Below the pieces are notes generated by a model. That model made no database searches. It saw only the letters and a program-made list of their open reading frames with translations, and had not been told where the DNA came from. 64,000 nucleotides of DNA from JAJEFO01 sp965208685. GTDB taxonomy: Bacteria; Pseudomonadota; Alphaproteobacteria; Rhodobacterales; Rhodobacteraceae. The translations under genes were made by a program, and so were the position numbers. Of the stretch, positions 34,827 to 43,796 are shown in pieces. The stretch's first letter is position 1. The number at the start of each line of letters is the position of its first letter. The stretch spans positions 186,001 through 250,000 of the forward strand of contig CBDBPL010000007.1 in the NCBI GenBank assembly GCA_965208685.1. Reading direction: 5' to 3'.

Positions 34827-35584
34827 ACTGGTACGGCATCGCCGCAATCTGGCGCTTCGAGATGGGGCGATTCTTCCGCTCCATCTTCCAGTCGATCGTG
34901 TCGCCGGTGGTTTCGACCGCGCTGTATTTTGTCGTTTTCGGCGCCGCCATCGGCAGTCGCATGCCCGAGATCGAGGGCGTGTCCTACGGGGCGTTCATCG
35001 TGCCCGGGTTGATCATGCTGACGGTCCTGCAGCAATCGATTCAGAATGCGGGCTTCGCGATCTTCTTTCCGAAATTCATCGGCACGATCTACGAGGTTCT
35101 TTCGGCACCCGTCTCGTCGCTTGAAATCGTGATTGGCTATGTTGGCGCTGCCGCCACAAAGTCAATGCTGATCGGGCTCATCATCCTCGTGACATCCCTG
35201 TTCTTCGTGGACCTGGGCATCGCCTATCCGGCATTCATGCTGGCATTCCTGGTCCTGACCGCAGTCAGCTTTTCGCTCCTCGGTTTCATTCTTGGAATCT
35301 GGGCGCGGAATTTCGAGCAATTGAACCTGGTGCCGCTCCTCGTGGTCACGCCGCTCGTCTTCCTCGGTGGGTCCTTCTATTCGGTCAGCATGCTGCCTCC
35401 GTTCTGGCAGAACGTGTCCTTGCTGAATCCGGTGCTTTACCTGGTCTCCGGATTCCGCTGGTCGTTCTTTGGCACGGCGGATGTGCCGGTCTTGGCAAGC
35501 CTCGTCGCGATATTCGTCTTTGCGGGGCTCTGCCTGGGGATCGTTTGGTGGATGTTTCGAACCGGTTACAGGCTGAAGTCCTGA
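34823..35584 (+). CDS. ABC-2 type transporter permease
   Basis: 253 residues with six hydrophobic helices (for example ALYFVVFGAAIGS, FIVPGLIMLTVL, MLIGLIILVTSLFFV, LGFILGIWARNFEQLNL) and the closing FRTGYRLKS. This is the ABC2_membrane pattern of NodJ and similar exporters. Coupled to the ATPase by a four-base overlap. It ends 33 bases before the convergent pfkB-type gene. Confidence 0.9.
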   Translation: MNWYGIAAIWRFEMGRFFRSIFQSIVSPVVSTALYFVVFGAAIGSRMPEIEGVSYGAFIVPGLIMLTVLQQSIQNAGFAIFFPKFIGTIYEVLSAPVSSLEIVIGYVGAAATKSMLIGLIILVTSLFFVDLGIAYPAFMLAFLVLTAVSFSLLGFILGIWARNFEQLNLVPLLVVTPLVFLGGSFYSVSMLPPFWQNVSLLNPVLYLVSGFRWSFFGTADVPVLASLVAIFVFAGLCLGIVWWMFRTGYRLKS

Positions 35585-35617
35585 ACGTGACGTGGCCACG
35601 GCAGGCCGCCGCCCGCA

Positions 35618-36571
35618 TCACGTCAGGGGAGTGAGTTCGCAGGCAATCCGGTTGCGCTCGGTTGTCTCCGGGTCGCAGAGCCGGGTTGCCTCCGTCGAAA
35701 CGGCCGCACTGGCCGCCGCCACGCCCCACCGCAGGCATTCACTGATTGGCTCGGCGCCGGCAAGCGCGAGCGTGAAGGCGCCAACGAAGCTGTCGCCTGC
35801 GCCGACCTTTGAAACGACCGGTGCGGGAGGGCTGACGGCGTGCCACGCCCCGCCCTTGTCCGCCAGCACCGAGCCATCTGCGCCTCGGGCGACGATGACG
35901 ACACGGGCCACGCCCTTGTCGACGAGTTCGCTGGCGAACGTCGCCGTATCGGCTCGCGTGGGCAGGGGGCGGCCCGCCAGTTCTTCGCCTTCTTCGCCGT
36001 CCATGCGCAGGACATAGACGGCGTCGTGCGGCTTCTCGGCGAGATGGAACAGCGCCGGTCCGGACGTATCAACAATGAGGTGCGCCTGCCGTCCCGCAAC
36101 ATGATCCGCAAGGATGGAAGGAAAGTCCTTTGCGACTCCGGGTGGCTGGCTCCCGGAAAGCACCACGAGCGTATCTTCGCCGGCTGCCTGGTCGACCGAG
36201 TCGAGCGCGCGTGGCACGTCATGCTCCTGCCACACCGGTCCCGGCATGACGAACCGGAACTGTTCCCTTGACGCCCGATCTATAACCGACATGGACTGGC
36301 GCGTTTCGCCCGGACCCTGGAAGGCAACAGTGGGCACGCCTTCGAGCGCGAGCAGTTGGAGGAGATGCGCTCCGGTGGCCCCGCCGATCGCAACGAGTGC
36401 CGTGGCCTGGCCACCCAGGAGCTTGACGGCTCGCGCGACGTTGATGCCTCCGCCGCCCGGGTCGATCTGCGGCTCCGAGCAGCGGAGCTTCAATTCGGCC
36501 ACGATCTCTGGTGCCGTCGTCGAGAAATCGACGGTCGGGTTCAGGGTGATTGTCAGAATGTGGGACTTCAT
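35618..36571 (-). CDS. PfkB-family hexose-phosphate kinase (1-phosphofructokinase-like)
   Basis: 317 residues with ITLNPTVDFST at the N-terminus, DPGGGGINVARAVKLLGG (PfkB signature 1) and VVSKVGAGDSFVGAFTLAL (signature 2 with the catalytic Asp). It resembles E. coli PfkB and FruK, which phosphorylate fructose-6-phosphate, tagatose-6-phosphate or fructose-1-phosphate. No PTS genes are nearby. The gene is single, between an exporter and gltX. Confidence 0.9.
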   Translation of the reverse strand: MKSHILTITLNPTVDFSTTAPEIVAELKLRCSEPQIDPGGGGINVARAVKLLGGQATALVAIGGATGAHLLQLLALEGVPTVAFQGPGETRQSMSVIDRASREQFRFVMPGPVWQEHDVPRALDSVDQAAGEDTLVVLSGSQPPGVAKDFPSILADHVAGRQAHLIVDTSGPALFHLAEKPHDAVYVLRMDGEEGEELAGRPLPTRADTATFASELVDKGVARVVIVARGADGSVLADKGGAWHAVSPPAPVVSKVGAGDSFVGAFTLALAGAEPISECLRWGVAAASAAVSTEATRLCDPETTERNRIACELTPLT

Positions 36572-36704
36572 TGGCGGAAATTCCTTGAGAGGGGCTGTGA
36601 GGGAATGCCGGCATGGTCCCGGCAGGGGCGATCGCCCTTCGGGTCATTGGCCGCACACGGCATTGCCGGACGGACGCTCATGCGGCGGGTGCCTTGCCCG
36701 GCCG

Positions 36705-38021
36705 TCAAAGACCTGGCTTCTTCTGGAGAAGCGGCATGACATCCGCCATTTCCGGGCCTCTCGACTGGCCGGTGACTGCCAGGCGAAGCGGCATGAACAG
36801 GCTTCGGCCCTTTCTTCCGGTCCTGTTCCCGACGGCAGATGTCCAGGTGGACCAGGTTTCCGCATCGTACGGCGGCGCGGGAAGCATGTCCAACGCCTCG
36901 CTGACAAATTCGCGATCCTCTTCGGCGACATCCTTTGGATCCGAGTCGGCAAGTGATTGCCACCAGCTGCCTGCCTCGGAGCGTCGTGAGACGTTGGCGC
37001 GCACGGCATGCCAGTACTGCGCGCGCAACTCTCCCGGAACGGCGCTCAAGTGTTCCGCGACTTCCTCGACGGCGAGGCCGTGCACAACGCGCGTTGTGAG
37101 TGGTTCCAGATCCTCCGGGTCGAATTTCGTGGGTGCGGCGCCGAATCGCGCGATGTCGAAGCCTTCGATCATCTCTTCGTGGCTGGCGCACAGCCTGACC
37201 GGGTCGGATGAGCCCAGCCTGGCCATGAGTGACAGGATTGCCATCGGTTCTGTTCCGTTTGCGCGCAACTCACGCAGGCTGAGCGTGTTCAGCCGCTTTG
37301 CCAGCGGTTCGCCCTTGGCGTCGGTCAGGAGCGAGTGGTGGGCAAATTCCGGCGGCAGGCTCCCGAGCGCTTCCATCGCCTGGATCTGGGCAGCGGTATT
37401 CGTCACGTGGTCCGATCCGCGAACCACATGCGTGACACCCATGTCGATATCGTCGACGACCGAGGCCAAGGTATAGAGCATTCGCCCGTCCTGCCTGATC
37501 AGCACCGGGTCCGACACGCTGGCTGCGTCGATCGACACGTGGCCGAGGATCAGGTCTTCCCAGTCGATCCTTGCGCGATTCAGCTTGAAGCGCCAGGCAC
37601 CGGCTCCGCGTTCGGCGCGAAGCCGGCTCCTGTCTGCGTCCGAGAGATCGAGCGCCGCCCGGTCGTAGACCGGAGGCCTTCCCATGTTCCTTTGCTTCTT
37701 GCGCTTGAGCTGAAGTTCGGTGGGGGTTTCCCAAGCCTCGTAGAACCGTCCCAAGTCCCGGAGCCTGTCCGCGCTGTCGTTGTAGAGGTCAAGCCTTGTG
37801 GACTGGTGTTCGACCCGGTCCCAACCGAGGCCGAGCCACTCGAGGTCCTCCCTGATGGCGTCGACAAATTCCTGCCGGGAACGTTCCGTGTCTGTATCGT
37901 CGATGCGCAGGATGAAGGTGCCGCCCGCCTTCCGCGCGATCAGCCAGTTCAGAAGTGCGGTACGCAGATTGCCGACATGGATGAGGCCGGTTGGCGAAGG
38001 CGCGAATCGGGTGACGGTCAT
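36705..38021 (-). CDS. gltX: Glutamyl-tRNA synthetase
   Basis: 438 residues. The class I motif is FAPSPTGLIHVGNLRTALLNWL (HIGH equivalent HVGN), and the KMSKS equivalent is EPLAKRLNTLSL, where the usual serine is Ala. The middle holds VRGSDHVTNTAAQ, typical of GltX. Many alphaproteobacteria carry two GltX paralogues, one acting on tRNA-Gln, so the exact tRNA specificity is not certain. The start at 38021 has GGAGATCCC upstream. Confidence 0.93.
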   Translation of the reverse strand: MTVTRFAPSPTGLIHVGNLRTALLNWLIARKAGGTFILRIDDTDTERSRQEFVDAIREDLEWLGLGWDRVEHQSTRLDLYNDSADRLRDLGRFYEAWETPTELQLKRKKQRNMGRPPVYDRAALDLSDADRSRLRAERGAGAWRFKLNRARIDWEDLILGHVSIDAASVSDPVLIRQDGRMLYTLASVVDDIDMGVTHVVRGSDHVTNTAAQIQAMEALGSLPPEFAHHSLLTDAKGEPLAKRLNTLSLRELRANGTEPMAILSLMARLGSSDPVRLCASHEEMIEGFDIARFGAAPTKFDPEDLEPLTTRVVHGLAVEEVAEHLSAVPGELRAQYWHAVRANVSRRSEAGSWWQSLADSDPKDVAEEDREFVSEALDMLPAPPYDAETWSTWTSAVGNRTGRKGRSLFMPLRLAVTGQSRGPEMADVMPLLQKKPGL

Positions 38022-38085
38022 CGGGATCTCCTGATCGGCAGTGCCTCTTTCACATGAGTTGAGAATTGTCCATATTGGGAGCGTG

Positions 38086-38490
38086 ATGGACTGGCAGGTG
38101 GCAGAGGCGCCGAGTGCGGCGGTTATCGAGGCCATGGCCGTCGCATCCGTCGAGGCCTTGCCGAAGAAGTTCCGAGATCATGCCCGCGCCGTGGTGATCC
38201 AGGTCGAGGAATTTGCGGCGGACGACATTCTCGCCGATCTGGAAATCGATGATCCTTTTGAACTGACGGGTCTCTATGACGGCGTGCCGCTCACGGAAAA
38301 GTCCGTGTCGGACCAGCGGGGGCAACCGGACGCGATCTGGCTTTTTCGTCGGGCCATTCTGGAAGAGTGGATTGAACGTGGCGAAGTGGCGCTTTCCGAT
38401 CTGGTGGCGCACGTCATGGTTCACGAACTGGCGCATCACTTCGGATGGTCGGACGAGGACATCGCGAGCATTGACGAATGGTGGACGTAG
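38086..38490 (+). CDS. Minimal zincin metallopeptidase family protein
   Basis: 134 residues. The C-terminus has the zinc motif VMVHELAHHFGWSDEDI (HExxH plus downstream Asp/Glu ligands). The size and layout match the short single-domain zincins formerly known as DUF1025 (MMP_ACEL2062-like). No signal peptide is seen, so it is probably cytosolic. ATG 38086 is preceded by GGGAGCGTG. It is divergent from gltX. Confidence 0.88.
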   Translation: MDWQVAEAPSAAVIEAMAVASVEALPKKFRDHARAVVIQVEEFAADDILADLEIDDPFELTGLYDGVPLTEKSVSDQRGQPDAIWLFRRAILEEWIERGEVALSDLVAHVMVHELAHHFGWSDEDIASIDEWWT

Positions 38491-38659
38491 CATGCAGGCC
38501 AAGTCCTCGCTTGCTGATGCCCGTCGGAATGCGCGTTGGCAGATTGCGGGCTTTCGTTCTTCGATCCGGAAAGGCCAGATTGTGCGTTCAAGGTTCCCGC
38601 ATGGTGCGGGTGACAGGCGGGTCTCCGTGCGACCAGCGTCCGTGGCGGGACGTGTCGGC

Positions 38660-39757
38660 CTAGTTCAGGCGCAATCCGGTGTCAGGCGCGAAGTATGATA
38701 CCTTGCCAAGATCGAAGGCCAGCTTTTGGGTCTTTCCGGGTTGAGCGGTCGTTTCCGAATGCAGGCGCGCCGTGACGCTCTTGCCGCCCAACTGCATGAC
38801 GACGAAGGTGTCCGCGCCGGTGGGTTCCACGATGTCGATGATGCAGTCCGCTGCCTGGACATTGCCTCCTCCGCGCGTTTCCGGGTCCGCGATGTCCTCC
38901 GGGCGCACGCCAAGGATGACATCGCCCGGCAAACCGCGATTGACCTGGTCCGTCAGGACGATCGGTTCCCCGTCCTTGCGCAGGATTTCGATATTCGTGC
39001 CATCGTCGTTCGACCGCGTCTTGGCCGGTATCAGGTTCATCGCGGGGCTGCCCATGAAGTCTGCCACGAACAGGTTTGCGGGCCGATTGTAGATTTCGGA
39101 TGACGTTCCGATCTGCTGGATTTCGCCGCCTTTCATGACAACGATCTTGGTCGCCAGCGTCATCGCCTCGATCTGGTCGTGCGTCACGTAGACCATGGAT
39201 GCCCCCAGGTTCTGGTGCAGCGCCTTGATCTCGGTTCGCATCTCGACGCGGAGCTTCGCGTCGAGGTTCGAAAGCGGCTCGTCGAACAGGAACAGCTCAG
39301 GGTCCCGAACCAGCGCACGACCCATTGCGACACGTTGCCGTTGTCCCCCGGAAAGCTGCCCCGGCCGGCGGCCAAGCAATGGCTCGATCTGAAGCTGCTG
39401 CGCAACTTGCGCCAGCTTCGCTTCTTGCGTCGGCTGATCGACGCCTCGGACCTTCATGCCAAACGTGATGTTTTTCGCGACGCTCATCGTGGGATAGAGC
39501 GCGTATGACTGGAACACCATCGCGATATTGCGGTTCTTCGGGCTGACGTTCGTCATGTCCTGGCCGCCGATGCTCAGCGTCCCGCCAGAGATCGGCTCCA
39601 GGCCGGCGATGCAGTTCAAGAGGGTGGACTTGCCGCAGCCGGAAGGACCGACAAGTACCAGGAAGTCACCGGAATCGATGGACACATTGATGTCTTTCAG
39701 GATCTCCAATGACCCGTAGTTCTTGCAGAGATTCCGGATTTCAAGGATCGGAGCCAT
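38660..39757 (-). CDS. Carbohydrate ABC transporter ATP-binding protein (MalK/UgpC-like)
   Basis: 365 residues. Walker A GPSGCGKST, signature LSGGQRQR, Walker B LFLFDEPLSNLD and YVTHDQIEA are the CUT1 pattern, followed by a TOBE-type regulatory domain (GVRPEDI, VEPTGADTFV). It energises the permease pair encoded just upstream on the same strand. It follows the GtsC-like gene with a five-base gap. Last gene of the importer operon. Confidence 0.95.
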   Translation of the reverse strand: MAPILEIRNLCKNYGSLEILKDINVSIDSGDFLVLVGPSGCGKSTLLNCIAGLEPISGGTLSIGGQDMTNVSPKNRNIAMVFQSYALYPTMSVAKNITFGMKVRGVDQPTQEAKLAQVAQQLQIEPLLGRRPGQLSGGQRQRVAMGRALVRDPELFLFDEPLSNLDAKLRVEMRTEIKALHQNLGASMVYVTHDQIEAMTLATKIVVMKGGEIQQIGTSSEIYNRPANLFVADFMGSPAMNLIPAKTRSNDDGTNIEILRKDGEPIVLTDQVNRGLPGDVILGVRPEDIADPETRGGGNVQAADCIIDIVEPTGADTFVVMQLGGKSVTARLHSETTAQPGKTQKLAFDLGKVSYFAPDTGLRLN

Positions 39758-39762
39758 CGGAA

Positions 39763-40656
39763 TTATCCTTTCACAGATCCGGCGGTCAGGCCGCGTATGA
39801 AATACTTGCCGGCCACGACGTAGACGAGCAGCGTCGGAAAGGCCGCAATGATCGCGGCCGCCATGTCAACGTTGTATTCCTTGACGCCCGTGGTCGAGTT
39901 CACGATGTTGTTGAGGGCTACGGTGACGGGTTGGGTTCCGGCTTGGCTGAAGGACACGCCGAACAGGAAGTCGTTCCAGATCTGCGTGAATTGCCAGATG
40001 ACGGTCACGACGACGATCGGCAGCGAGAGCGGGAGGAAAATCGACCAGAATATCCGGAAGAACCCTGCCCCGTCGACCTTGGCGGCCTTGGTGAGTTCAA
40101 CCGGTATCGTGACATAGTAGTTGCGAAAGAACAGGGTCGTGAACCCGATGCCGTAGACGACGTGGACAAAGATCAGGCCCTGAATGGTCCCGGCAATCCC
40201 CATGATGCCCAGGACGCGTGCCATCGGAAGCAGCACGACTTGAAAAGGGATAAAGCAGCCGAAAAGCATGAGCGCGAAAATGATGTTGGCGCCGCGAAAG
40301 CGCCATTGGGCGACAACGTAGCCGTTTATCGCGCCTACAAGCGTCGAAATCGCTACGGCAGGAACCGCAATCAGAACGGAGTTCCAGAAATACGGCTTCA
40401 CTCCTTCGCACTTTATGCCCGTGCAAGCGCCGGACCACGCGGTAAACCAGGCGTCAAAGGTCACTTCGCGCGGCAAGGCGACAAGGTCGCCGGTGCGGAT
40501 TTCCTCAAGGCTCTTCAGCGATGTCGTGACCATCACGAAGAGCGGCATGAGATATATCATCACGAAAAATCCCAGGGCGATGTAAAGGCTCCAGCGAAGG
40601 AGAAGCCTTACGGCCTGGCTTTGCCCGCGGGCCGGCGAGGTCACAAGTTCAGTCAT
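39763..40656 (-). CDS. gtsC: Glucose/mannose-type ABC transporter permease (GtsC-like)
   Basis: 297 residues of the MalG type with six helices and the cytoplasmic EAA loop ELTKAAKVDGAGFFRIFWSIFLP. The insert WSGACTGIKCEGVKPYFWNS is a hallmark I associate with GtsC of the GtsABCD glucose importers of Pseudomonas. Start 40656 (MTELVTSPARG) overlaps the preceding permease gene by eight bases. It acts with the GtsB-like permease and the MalK-like ATPase. Confidence 0.85.
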   Translation of the reverse strand: MTELVTSPARGQSQAVRLLLRWSLYIALGFFVMIYLMPLFVMVTTSLKSLEEIRTGDLVALPREVTFDAWFTAWSGACTGIKCEGVKPYFWNSVLIAVPAVAISTLVGAINGYVVAQWRFRGANIIFALMLFGCFIPFQVVLLPMARVLGIMGIAGTIQGLIFVHVVYGIGFTTLFFRNYYVTIPVELTKAAKVDGAGFFRIFWSIFLPLSLPIVVVTVIWQFTQIWNDFLFGVSFSQAGTQPVTVALNNIVNSTTGVKEYNVDMAAAIIAAFPTLLVYVVAGKYFIRGLTAGSVKG

Positions 40657-41524
40657 CCTTTTGGGATCGCAGTTCAGAGTAGAGATAGGGAACGACAATG
40701 GCGAACACGACGGCCATCATGACCATGGCGGAACTCGCAGCCTGCCCGATGTCGCCGCGTGAAAACGCCATTGCGTACATGTAGGTCGCGGGAAGGTCCG
40801 TGGCGAATCCCGGCCCGCCGCCGGTCAGTGCGATCACGAGGTCGAAGCTCTTGATCGCCAGGTGCGCCAGCACGATGAATGCGGACAGGAAGATCGGCGC
40901 CATCGATGGAATGATGATTGCCGTGTAGATGCGCCAAGTCGGTATTCCGTCGACCTGAGCGGCCTTGATGATCTCGCCGTCGACCGATCGCAGGCCGGCC
41001 AGAAAGAGCGCCATCACGAACCCCGAACTCTGCCACAGGGCCGCGATCACGACGGTGTAGATTGCCATGTCCGGGTCGACGAGCCAGTTGAACGAGAAGC
41101 TCTCGAAACCCCAGCCCCTGACCATCGCCTCCAGCCCGAGGCCAGGGTTGAGTATCCATTTCCAGGCCGTCCCCGTGACGATCATCGAGAGCGCCATCGG
41201 GTACAGGTAGATCGTTCGGATCGCGCCTTCGGTCCGGATGTTCTGATCCAGAAGGATGGCCATCAAGAGCCCAAGGGCCATTGCAATGACGATGAAGAGC
41301 GCCCCGAAGATGTAGAGGTTGTTCAGCGCGGTGTCCCAACGCGGCGAGGCAAACAGCCTTTGGTACTGAATGAGCCCTTCGATCTCGTACTTCGGCAGCA
41401 GACGCGACCTTGTCAGGGACACCCAGGCTGTCCATGCAATGAACCCGTACACGAACACGAGAACCGCCACGAATGACGGCGCAAGCATCAGCTTGGGCAG
41501 GTGGTCTTCAAGCCACTTGGTCAT
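40649..41524 (-). CDS. gtsB: Glucose/mannose-type ABC transporter permease (GtsB-like)
   Basis: 291 residues of the MalF type without a periplasmic insertion, as in GtsB. The helices include MLAPSFVAVLVFVYGFIAWTAW and IFGALFIVIAMALGLLMAI, and the EAA loop is EIIKAAQVDGIPTWRIYTAIIIP. The next gene overlaps by eight bases. I start at ATG 41524 (MTKWLEDHLPK); the upstream in-frame part crosses the intergenic gap to the binding-protein gene. Confidence 0.85.
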   Translation of the reverse strand: MTKWLEDHLPKLMLAPSFVAVLVFVYGFIAWTAWVSLTRSRLLPKYEIEGLIQYQRLFASPRWDTALNNLYIFGALFIVIAMALGLLMAILLDQNIRTEGAIRTIYLYPMALSMIVTGTAWKWILNPGLGLEAMVRGWGFESFSFNWLVDPDMAIYTVVIAALWQSSGFVMALFLAGLRSVDGEIIKAAQVDGIPTWRIYTAIIIPSMAPIFLSAFIVLAHLAIKSFDLVIALTGGGPGFATDLPATYMYAMAFSRGDIGQAASSAMVMMAVVFAIVVPYLYSELRSQKDD

Positions 41525-41589
41525 GAACCGGTTCCCAACGTGCGGGGCTCCGCCGCGGGCATGCCGCAGCGGAACCGTCATGCAGTTGA

Positions 41590-42834
41590 TCACATGCTGT
41601 TTGCAACGGCTGTCGCCAGTTGCTGCACGGCATCTTCAGACGACATGTCAGAGTTGAAGTGGGCAGTCACGACATCGGTGATTGCACCTGCCTGGGCACC
41701 GCGCAACGCCATGCCGTGGGCATAGCTTGGCAGCAGGGAGCCGCCTTCGTTGGACGCGGCCATGTCGCTTGCCGACAAGTGGGCGCAGCTGTCAAACTCG
41801 TCCAGTGCGACGTCGACGCGAGCCGGGATGGACCCCTTGTTGAGGTTGAACACCTTCTGGAAGTTCTTGCCGACGATCAGCTTGGCCAGCAGCTGTTGTC
41901 CGGCCGTCTTGTCAGCGCCGTCAACGGCGAACATCGCGAAGCTGTCAACGTTGTAAAGGAACCCGTCACCGGGCGTCGAGGCGCAAAGGAAGTCTTCGCC
42001 CGGCACCTTGCCGGCGGCCAGGAATTCGCCCTTGGCCCAGTCGCCCATGACCTGAAACGCAGCTTCGCCGTTCATGACCATCGCGGTTGCAAGATTCCAG
42101 TCGCGTCCGGGGAAGTTCGGGTCAACGAATCCGCGCAGGGTGCGCATCTGGTCAAACACCGCCTTCATCCCGTCAGACTTGAGCGTGGCCTCGTCGAGCT
42201 CGACGAAGGCCTTGTGGAACCCGTCCGCGCCCAGGATGCCAAGCGCCACCGCTTCAAAGACGGTCGCGTCCTGCCAGGCCTGGCCGCCATGGGCCAGAGG
42301 AATGATGCCCGCAGCCTGGAGCTTCTCGGCCGCGGCATTGAACTCGTCCCACGAAGACGGCATCGCAATGCCGTTCGCCTCGAGCACGTCTGCATTGGCC
42401 CAGATCCAGTCCACGCGGTGAACATTGACCGGCGCTGCGCACCAGGTGCCTTCGCACATCATGTGGCCGGCAATGGACGCAGGCAAGACATCTGCCCAAC
42501 CTTCGGCCACTGCAACTGCAGAAATGTCGGCGAGCACACCCTCCTCGTACCACTCCTGAATTGCCGGACCCTTCAGCTGAACGGCTGTCGGTGCATTGCC
42601 AGACAGGACGCGCGCTCGAAGTGCGGTCATGGCTGCGTCACCGCCGCCGCCGGCAACGGGCATGTCGGTCCAGGTGCCGCCGTTTGCAGCGAACTCTTCC
42701 TGCAGCACGGCTACGGACTTTGCTTCGCCACCGGACGTCCACCAGTGAAGCACTTCGGCTTCAGGGCCTGCATGGGCCGCGCTTGATGCGACCAGGGCAA
42801 GTCCGGAAACGGCGCCAAGAACATGGGATCTCAT
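41590..42834 (-). CDS. gtsA: Glucose/mannose-type ABC transporter substrate-binding protein (GtsA-like)
   Basis: 414 residues with a signal peptide (MRSHVLGAVSGLALVASSAAHA). The mature start AEVLHWWTSGGEAKSVAVL, then MPVAGGGGDAAMTALRARV and SGNAPTAVQLKG match the glucose-binding GtsA family. The start at 42834 has GGGAGGA upstream. It leads the operon and is divergent from the response regulator gene; a phased GTTAC array lies between them. In Pseudomonas the Gts system sits next to the GltR/GtrS two-component system, which fits the neighbourhood here. Confidence 0.87.
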   Translation of the reverse strand: MRSHVLGAVSGLALVASSAAHAGPEAEVLHWWTSGGEAKSVAVLQEEFAANGGTWTDMPVAGGGGDAAMTALRARVLSGNAPTAVQLKGPAIQEWYEEGVLADISAVAVAEGWADVLPASIAGHMMCEGTWCAAPVNVHRVDWIWANADVLEANGIAMPSSWDEFNAAAEKLQAAGIIPLAHGGQAWQDATVFEAVALGILGADGFHKAFVELDEATLKSDGMKAVFDQMRTLRGFVDPNFPGRDWNLATAMVMNGEAAFQVMGDWAKGEFLAAGKVPGEDFLCASTPGDGFLYNVDSFAMFAVDGADKTAGQQLLAKLIVGKNFQKVFNLNKGSIPARVDVALDEFDSCAHLSASDMAASNEGGSLLPSYAHGMALRGAQAGAITDVVTAHFNSDMSSEDAVQQLATAVANSM

Positions 42835-42962
42835 TTTTGCTTCCTCCCTAAAAGGATGCCGCGATAGCGGCCAGATGGGTTGAGTTTCTAGGTGCGGAGC
42901 GGGGTGATTCAATCTGCGCGTGTCCGCTTTTCCGACCGCGGAGCAAGATTTTTGCCCGGCCC

Positions 42963-43007
42963 GTTACACGTTGTTACCTGGCGCTCGATTCTGTTGCATG
43001 ATGTTAC
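42963..43007. promoter_or_regulatory. Phased GTTAC repeat array between the importer and two-component genes
   Basis: GTTAC starts at 42963, 42973 and 43003, with GTTGC at 42993; the 42983 position holds GCTCG. All lie on a strict 10-base grid, two pairs of direct repeats on one DNA face. OmpR-family regulators bind tandem half-sites 10-11 bases apart, so this is a strong candidate target of the adjacent response regulator, able to control both divergent units. Confidence 0.6.
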
Positions 43008-43043
43008 ATAAACCGGCTCAGGCGAGTCACGGATCCGGACTTC

Positions 43044-43796
43044 ATGGGAGAGCTTGGCGTGACGATTCCCAGGATACTGGTCGTTGATGACGATCCCGAA
43101 ATGCGCAACATGATGACGCAGTTTCTCAGGCAGAACGGGTCCATCGCCCTGCCTGCCGCCACTGAAATCGAGATAAGCAGGCACCTGGAGACCGGTCGAA
43201 TCGACTTGATCCTGCTTGATGTCATGCTCGGAGACGAGAACGGGCTGGACATATGTCGAAGGCTTCGCACGGAACAGGACGTTCCAGTGATCATGGTCTC
43301 GGCGCTTTCTGCCGACAACCAAAGGATGGCCGGCTACGAGGTCGGGGCGGACGACTACGTCGTCAAGCCGTTCAATCCGAAACTGCTTCTGGCACGTGTG
43401 AAGGCGGTCCTGTCCAGGGCCCGGCGGTCATCTTCCCTGGCCCATCGACGCAACACCAAGACGTACAGGTTCTCGGGCTGGACCTATGACGCAAAGCGCG
43501 ACGTCGTCCTTTCTCCGGCAGGTGTTCAGGTTGCACTGTCCCGGCGCGAAATGGCACTGTTGCAAACCTTTCTGGCCAACCAGCACATTCCATTGACGCG
43601 CGAGGAAATCGCGGAAGCGCTGGACGTAACCGGCGATGCATCACAGTCTCAGGACAAGGTCGGACGTTCGATCGACATGCTGGTCGCGAGGTTGCGCTCG
43701 AAGATCGAGGCCGATCCCAAGGATCCGGCGATCCTGAAGACGGAGCGAGGCACCGGCTATGTCTTCTCTGTGGATGCGACGGAATCGGATACTTGA
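43044..43796 (+). CDS. OmpR-family two-component response regulator
   Basis: 250 residues: a receiver domain with acidic pocket VVDDDPEM (Asp15-17), phosphoacceptor Asp59 in LILLDVMLGDENG, the switch Ser in MVSALS and Lys in VVKPFNP; then a winged-helix effector (LSRREMALLQTFLAN, VGRSIDMLVARLRSKIEADP, GTGYVF). It shares four bases with the kinase gene (TTGA). It is divergent from the GtsA-like gene, so it probably controls the glucose-type importer; the GTTAC array is its likely site. Confidence 0.95.
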   Translation: MGELGVTIPRILVVDDDPEMRNMMTQFLRQNGSIALPAATEIEISRHLETGRIDLILLDVMLGDENGLDICRRLRTEQDVPVIMVSALSADNQRMAGYEVGADDYVVKPFNPKLLLARVKAVLSRARRSSSLAHRRNTKTYRFSGWTYDAKRDVVLSPAGVQVALSRREMALLQTFLANQHIPLTREEIAEALDVTGDASQSQDKVGRSIDMLVARLRSKIEADPKDPAILKTERGTGYVFSVDATESDT

